Origin: Saccharothrix syringae
GTDB lineage: Bacteria > Actinomycetota > Actinomycetes > Mycobacteriales > Pseudonocardiaceae
Length of the DNA stretch: 64,000 bases
Direction of reading: 5' to 3'
NCBI RefSeq assembly: GCF_009498035.1
Contig: NZ_CP034550.1
Location: forward strand, 1,178,001-1,242,000
Shown piece by piece: positions 60,565 to 64,000 of the stretch. Position 1 is the stretch's first letter. Every line of letters starts with the position of its first letter. Under the pieces are notes generated by a model. That model saw only the letters and a list, made by a program, of their open reading frames with translations. It was not told the DNA's origin and did not search any database. The translations under genes were made by a program, and so were the position numbers.

Positions 60565-63255
60565 GTGCTGCACGGGAGGTCCGCCGAACTCGCCACCCTG
60601 GACCGCCTGCTCGACGACGCGCGGGCGGGGCGCAGCGGGGTGCTGGTGGTGCGGGGTGAGGCGGGCATCGGCAAGTCCGCGCTGCTGGACCACCTCGCGG
60701 CGCGGGCGGCGGGGCCCTCGACCGCCGACCAGGGCTTCCGCGTGCTGCGCGGCACCGCCGTCGAGTCCGAGTCCGAGATCCCCTTCGCCGGCCTCCACCT
60801 CCTCCTCACCCCGGTCGTCGACCGCGTGACCGCCCTGCCCCCACCCCAGGCCACCGCCCTGCGCGCCGCCCTCGGCCTGGCCCCGCCGGACCGCGACGAC
60901 GGCTACCTCGTCGGCCTCGCCGTGCTCACCCTGCTCGCCGACCTGGCCGAACAGGGCCCCGTCCTGTGCCTGGTCGACGACGCACACTGGCTGGACGAGG
61001 GCTCGGCCCGCGCCCTGGTCTTCGCGGCCCGCCGCCTGCAGGCCGAGGGCGTCGCGGTCGTGTTCGCCGCCCGCGACCTGCACGCGCCGCCGTTCCCCGC
61101 GCCCGGCCTGCCCGAGCTGCGGCTCACCGGCCTGGCCCCGGCGGCCGTCGCCGCGCTGCTGGCCGAGCACGCGGCCGACCTGCCGCGCCACGTCCGGGCG
61201 CAGATCGCCGCCGAGGCGCGCGGCAACCCGCTGGCCCTGCTGGAGCTGCCCGCCGCCCAGCGGGAGGGCCACCTGACCGCCGCGCACGCCCACCACGTCG
61301 CCGCCCTGCCCGCGCACAGCCGCGTCCAGCAGACCTTCGCCGACCGCATCGCCGCCCTGCCCGAGCGCACCCGCACCCTGCTGCTGGTCGCCGCCGCCGA
61401 CGACACCGGCGACCCGGGGGCCGTGGTCAAGGCCGCGGAGCTGCTGGGCGCCTCGATCGCCGACCTGGAGCCCGCCGAGCGGCGGCAGCTGCTGCGCTCC
61501 GACGGCGGCCGGCTGGCGTTCCGGCACCCGCTGATCCGCGCCGCCGCCTACCGGGGCGCGCCGCTGGCCCGCCGGCTGGCCGTGCACCGCGCGCTGGCCG
61601 GGGTGCTGGAGGACGCCCACCGCGCCGCCTGGCACCTGGCCGCCGCCACCACCGAGCCGGACGAGGCGGTGGCGGCGGCACTGGCCCGCACCGCGGAGGA
61701 CGCGCGCGGCCGGGGCGGGTTCACCGCGGTCGCGACGGCCTACCAGCGGGCCGCGGAGCTGAGCCCGGACCCGCTCGACCGGGGGCGCCGGCTGGTCGCG
61801 GCGGCGGGGGCGGCCGGGGTGGCGGGCCAGTTCGACCGGGCCGCGGTGCTCGCCGAGCAGGCGTGGGACGTGCTGCGCGACCCCGTCGAGGTGGCCCGCG
61901 CGGCCCGCATCCAGGCCCGGGTGGCCAGCGAGCGCGGGTTCCCGGCCGAGGCGGCGGCCACGCTGGTGCGCGCCGCGTCGTGCGCCGCGCACGCCGAGCC
62001 CGAGCTGGCCGGTGAGATGCTGTTCAACGCCGCGCAGAACGCGTGGGCCGGTCGCGACCTCGCCGCGGTGCGCGAGATCGCCGACCGCGTGGGCGACCTG
62101 CCGGGTGCGGCGGACACGCGGGCCGTGGCGCGGGCCGCGCTGGGGCTGGAGGGCGGGGACGTGCCCGGTGGGCTGGCCGCCCTGCGCGAACTGCTCCGCT
62201 CCCCGTACGCCGAGGGCGCGGGCGACGCCGTGCGCGCGTGGTGGCACCTGGTGCTGGGCGACGACCGGGCCGCGTCGGGCGTGGCGGTGGAGATGGAGCG
62301 CCGGGCGCGGGCCCAGGGCGCGCTGGCCGTGCTGCCGCGCGCGTTGGCGTACCTCGCCCGGTGCCGGCTGCACCTGGGCCGGCACCGCGAGGCCCGGGCG
62401 ACGGCCGAGGAGGGGCTGCGGATCGCCGACGACATCGGCCAGGGCTTCAGCGTCGGCTTCCTGACCAGCGTGCTGGCCGAGCTGGCCGCGGTCGAGGGTG
62501 ACGAGCGGCGCTGCGCCGAACTGGTCGCGCGGCAGCCGGTCGAGCCGCCGGGGTCGGTGCGCGCGGCCTGCGCGCTGGCCCTGCTCGACCTCGGCCTGGG
62601 CCGCCACGACGCGGTCCTGGAACGCCTGGCCGACGCGGCCGCGGGCACCCACCGGCTCTACGCGATCAGCAGCCTGCCCGACCTGGTGGAGGCCGCCGTC
62701 CGCACGGGCGACCGGGCCGCCGCCGAGGACCCGGCCGCCTGGTACGCCGAGTGGGCGGAGCACACCGGCCGACCGTGGGCCCGGGCCGTGGCCGCGCGCT
62801 GCCGCGCCCTGCTGACCGACGACGAGCGGTGGTTCACCCGGGCCGCCGAGCTGCACCGCGGTTCCGACCACCGCCCGTTCGAGCGGGCCCGCACCGACCT
62901 GCTGCACGGCGAGTGGCTGCGCCGGGCGCGCCGGCGCGCGGACGCCCGCACCCCGCTGCGCGCCGCCCTGGAGGTGTTCGAGCGCCTGGGCGCGACCCCG
63001 TGGGCCAACCGCGCCCGCACCGAGCTGCGCGCCACCGGCGAGAGCCGCGCCGTGCCCGGCCCGGACCCGCTGAGCGCGCTCACCCCGCAGGAGCTCCAGG
63101 TGGTCCGCCTGGCCGCCGAGGGGCTGAGCAACCGGGACATCGGCGCGCAGCTGTTCCTGAGCCCGCGCACCGTCGGCCACCACCTCTACAAGGCTTACCC
63201 GAAGCTGGGCGTCGCCTCCCGCGCCGAACTGACCCGCCTGGACCTGACCGGCTGA
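60565..63255 (+). CDS. LAL-type LuxR-family regulator (AAA ATPase plus C-terminal HTH)
   Basis: The 896-residue protein has an N-terminal AAA-type ATPase domain (Walker A GEAGIGKSAL near residue 31, Walker B VLCLVDDAHWLDEGSA near 140), a long TPR-like helical middle and a C-terminal LuxR helix-turn-helix (about 833-885; LTPQELQVVRLAAEGLSNRD, then SPRTVGHHLY). Proteins of this LAL/MalT type activate secondary metabolism or sugar genes on binding ATP and an effector. GTG 60565 is probably leaderless. It follows the two reductase genes and may regulate them or the exporter. A long 22-bp-period array starts 7 nt after its stop. Confidence 0.92.
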   Translation: MLHGRSAELATLDRLLDDARAGRSGVLVVRGEAGIGKSALLDHLAARAAGPSTADQGFRVLRGTAVESESEIPFAGLHLLLTPVVDRVTALPPPQATALRAALGLAPPDRDDGYLVGLAVLTLLADLAEQGPVLCLVDDAHWLDEGSARALVFAARRLQAEGVAVVFAARDLHAPPFPAPGLPELRLTGLAPAAVAALLAEHAADLPRHVRAQIAAEARGNPLALLELPAAQREGHLTAAHAHHVAALPAHSRVQQTFADRIAALPERTRTLLLVAAADDTGDPGAVVKAAELLGASIADLEPAERRQLLRSDGGRLAFRHPLIRAAAYRGAPLARRLAVHRALAGVLEDAHRAAWHLAAATTEPDEAVAAALARTAEDARGRGGFTAVATAYQRAAELSPDPLDRGRRLVAAAGAAGVAGQFDRAAVLAEQAWDVLRDPVEVARAARIQARVASERGFPAEAAATLVRAASCAAHAEPELAGEMLFNAAQNAWAGRDLAAVREIADRVGDLPGAADTRAVARAALGLEGGDVPGGLAALRELLRSPYAEGAGDAVRAWWHLVLGDDRAASGVAVEMERRARAQGALAVLPRALAYLARCRLHLGRHREARATAEEGLRIADDIGQGFSVGFLTSVLAELAAVEGDERRCAELVARQPVEPPGSVRAACALALLDLGLGRHDAVLERLADAAAGTHRLYAISSLPDLVEAAVRTGDRAAAEDPAAWYAEWAEHTGRPWARAVAARCRALLTDDERWFTRAAELHRGSDHRPFERARTDLLHGEWLRRARRRADARTPLRAALEVFERLGATPWANRARTELRATGESRAVPGPDPLSALTPQELQVVRLAAEGLSNRDIGAQLFLSPRTVGHHLYKAYPKLGVASRAELTRLDLTG

Positions 63256-63260
63256 CCCCG

Positions 63261-63566
63261 CGCGAGTCGAACCCCCAGCCCCCTCGTGTCGAACCTCCAG
63301 ACCCTCCGAGTTCCACACTCGGCACCGCCCGAACGTGGAACTCGGGGGTCGCGAACGTTCGACACGACGGTCGTGGAGGTTCGACTCGCGAGCCCTGAAC
63401 GCATGACACGCCGGTCCTCAACGCATGACACGCCCGGCTTGGACGCATGACACGCCGGGGGGAAGCGCTCCCACCCGGCGTGTCATGCGTTCAGACCTCG
63501 CGTGTCATGCGCTCGGAGCCTGGGTGTCATGCGTTCAGAGCCTGCGTGTTCTTCGGGCTGGCACGG
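63261..63566. repeat. 22-bp-period inverted array, copy 3 (13 units)
   Basis: Forward units start at 63263, 63285 and 63307. Six reverse cores start at 63340, 63362, 63384, 63406, 63428 and 63450. Four more forward units start at 63479, 63501, 63523 and 63545. Within each block the step is exactly 22 bp. The first two blocks pair (63261-63272 with 63379-63390; 63285-63294 with 63357-63366; 63306-63316 with 63335-63345). The last three reverse units share GCATGACAC and pair with GTGTCATGC in the second forward block. It fills the gap between convergent genes; no other feature is present up to 63578. Confidence 0.92.
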
Positions 63567-63578
63567 TGAGCCCAGTGG

Positions 63579-64000
63579 TCAGGGGAGGACGCGGGCGGCG
63601 GCCACGGGGCGTTGGGTCGTGGTGTAGGTGCCGGCGGACGAGGTGTTCACGCTCCACCGGTACCGGGTGAACTCGCCGGTCGCGTCGGAGGCGTAGAACA
63701 TCATGTGCCCGAAGCCCGCCCCGTCGGTGGCGGCGGTGGCGTTGAAGATGCGGCTGTCCGGGAACCGGGAGTAGTTGCCCACCCCGTACCGGCCGTGCGG
63801 CTCGGACGTGCAGTCGACCACCTCGACCGCGTACTGCGTCTCACCGGGGAAGTTCAGCGACGCCACCGGCGCGCGGTAGGCGCCCTTCACCGACCGCACC
63901 ATCACGATGTGCCCGGTGTTGGTGTCCTGGTCGTTGCGGTAGTCCACCGCCACCAGGTCGCCCGGCCGCAGGTCGGCCACCCTGGTCACGCGCTCGAAGT
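63579..64000 (-). CDS. C-terminal part of a CHAP/NlpC-like secreted protein (partial)
   Basis: The frame is open from the window edge to the stop at 63579-63581 and gives about 140 residues. RVADLRPGDLVAVDYRN followed by NTGHIVMVRSVKG resembles the strand-loop-His segment of NlpC/P60 or CHAP cysteine amidases, in which the GHI-type His is catalytic. The rest (YAVEVVDCTSEPHGRYG, FNATAATDGAGFGHMMF) looks like an extracellular beta-rich tail. The catalytic Cys and any signal peptide would lie beyond the window. GTG 63989 is inside the frame and is unlikely to be the true start. A hypothetical secreted protein remains possible. Confidence 0.55.
   Translation of the reverse strand, partial: FERVTRVADLRPGDLVAVDYRNDQDTNTGHIVMVRSVKGAYRAPVASLNFPGETQYAVEVVDCTSEPHGRYGVGNYSRFPDSRIFNATAATDGAGFGHMMFYASDATGEFTRYRWSVNTSSAGTYTTTQRPVAAARVLP

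Noticed and set aside
58984..63318. 1444-codon minus-strand open frame opposite the reductases and LAL regulator
   Set aside because: It mirrors recognised plus-strand genes, is dominated by Arg/Gly/Ala/Pro, and shows no domain.
63261..63566. 22-bp array as a CRISPR array
   Set aside because: Units change orientation within the array, are contiguous without unique spacers and vary in sequence, and no cas gene is present.

Overview
The window is very GC-rich (third codon positions almost all G or C), uses many GTG starts, and packs genes into ATGA/GTGA-overlapping operons. Together with the GlgE alpha-glucan pathway, a two-domain geosmin synthase, two AfsR/SARP-type regulators, a LAL-type LuxR regulator and an IdeR/DmdR-like iron box, this points to a soil actinomycete, most likely of the Pseudonocardiales (Saccharothrix/Lentzea/Actinosynnema-like). 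The genus is inferred; no rRNA or tRNA gene is present to settle it.

Layout. (1) 1-7594: a pterin/pyrimidine-flavoured cluster: the tail of a PTPS-like protein, a glycosyltransferase, a methyltransferase, a flippase-like membrane protein, creatininase and MDR dehydrogenase (minus strand), CDP-alcohol phosphotransferase, DoxX, RibD-type reductase and a membrane sulfatase-fold enzyme. The gene set suggests assembly and membrane attachment of a reduced, glycosylated pterin-like molecule; the product is not known. (2) 7692-9875: a secreted class-A beta-lactamase-fold protein and a Tat-exported SnoaL-like protein. (3) 9979-18055: a minus-strand operon headed by a SnoaL-ankyrin fusion and followed by glgE, treS, mak and glgB, the complete trehalose-to-alpha-glucan (GlgE) route. 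(4) 18212-24590: a SnoaL-like lipoprotein, a DHA2 exporter, two SDR oxidoreductases and a LysR regulator, separated by repeat-rich non-coding DNA. (5) 24818-35061: an ankyrin protein paralogous to the one in region 3, then a muconolactone-isomerase-like protein, an EthD-like protein and a tight seven-gene run (PfpI, benzoylformate-decarboxylase-like ThDP enzyme, SnoaL, PfpI, AGE epimerase, GlgX-type debranching enzyme, STAS). I do not recognise this combination as a named pathway; it is the best candidate here for an undescribed metabolic system. (6) 35634-36827: a probably inactive IS701-type transposase. (7) 37006-40861: a ferric-siderophore ABC importer with an iron box at its start. (8) 41027-44745: a frameshifted relic, an SRPBCC protein and geosmin synthase. 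(9) 44847-57468: two SARP/NB-ARC/TPR regulators bracketing a secreted repeat/propeller protein, an alpha/beta hydrolase and a secreted sialidase with three LamG domains. (10) 57666-64000: an MFS exporter divergent from an FMN reductase and a quinone oxidoreductase, a LAL regulator, and the 3' part of a wall-hydrolase-like gene.

The most unusual DNA-level signal is a family of intergenic arrays at 25856-26034, 47877-48115 and 63261-63566. Each is built from degenerate 22-bp units that start CGAGT or CGTGT and run at an almost exact 22-bp period, first in one orientation and then in the other. Each begins 7 or 8 nt after a stop codon, so the transcripts could form very long stems. I counted 31 units by eye.
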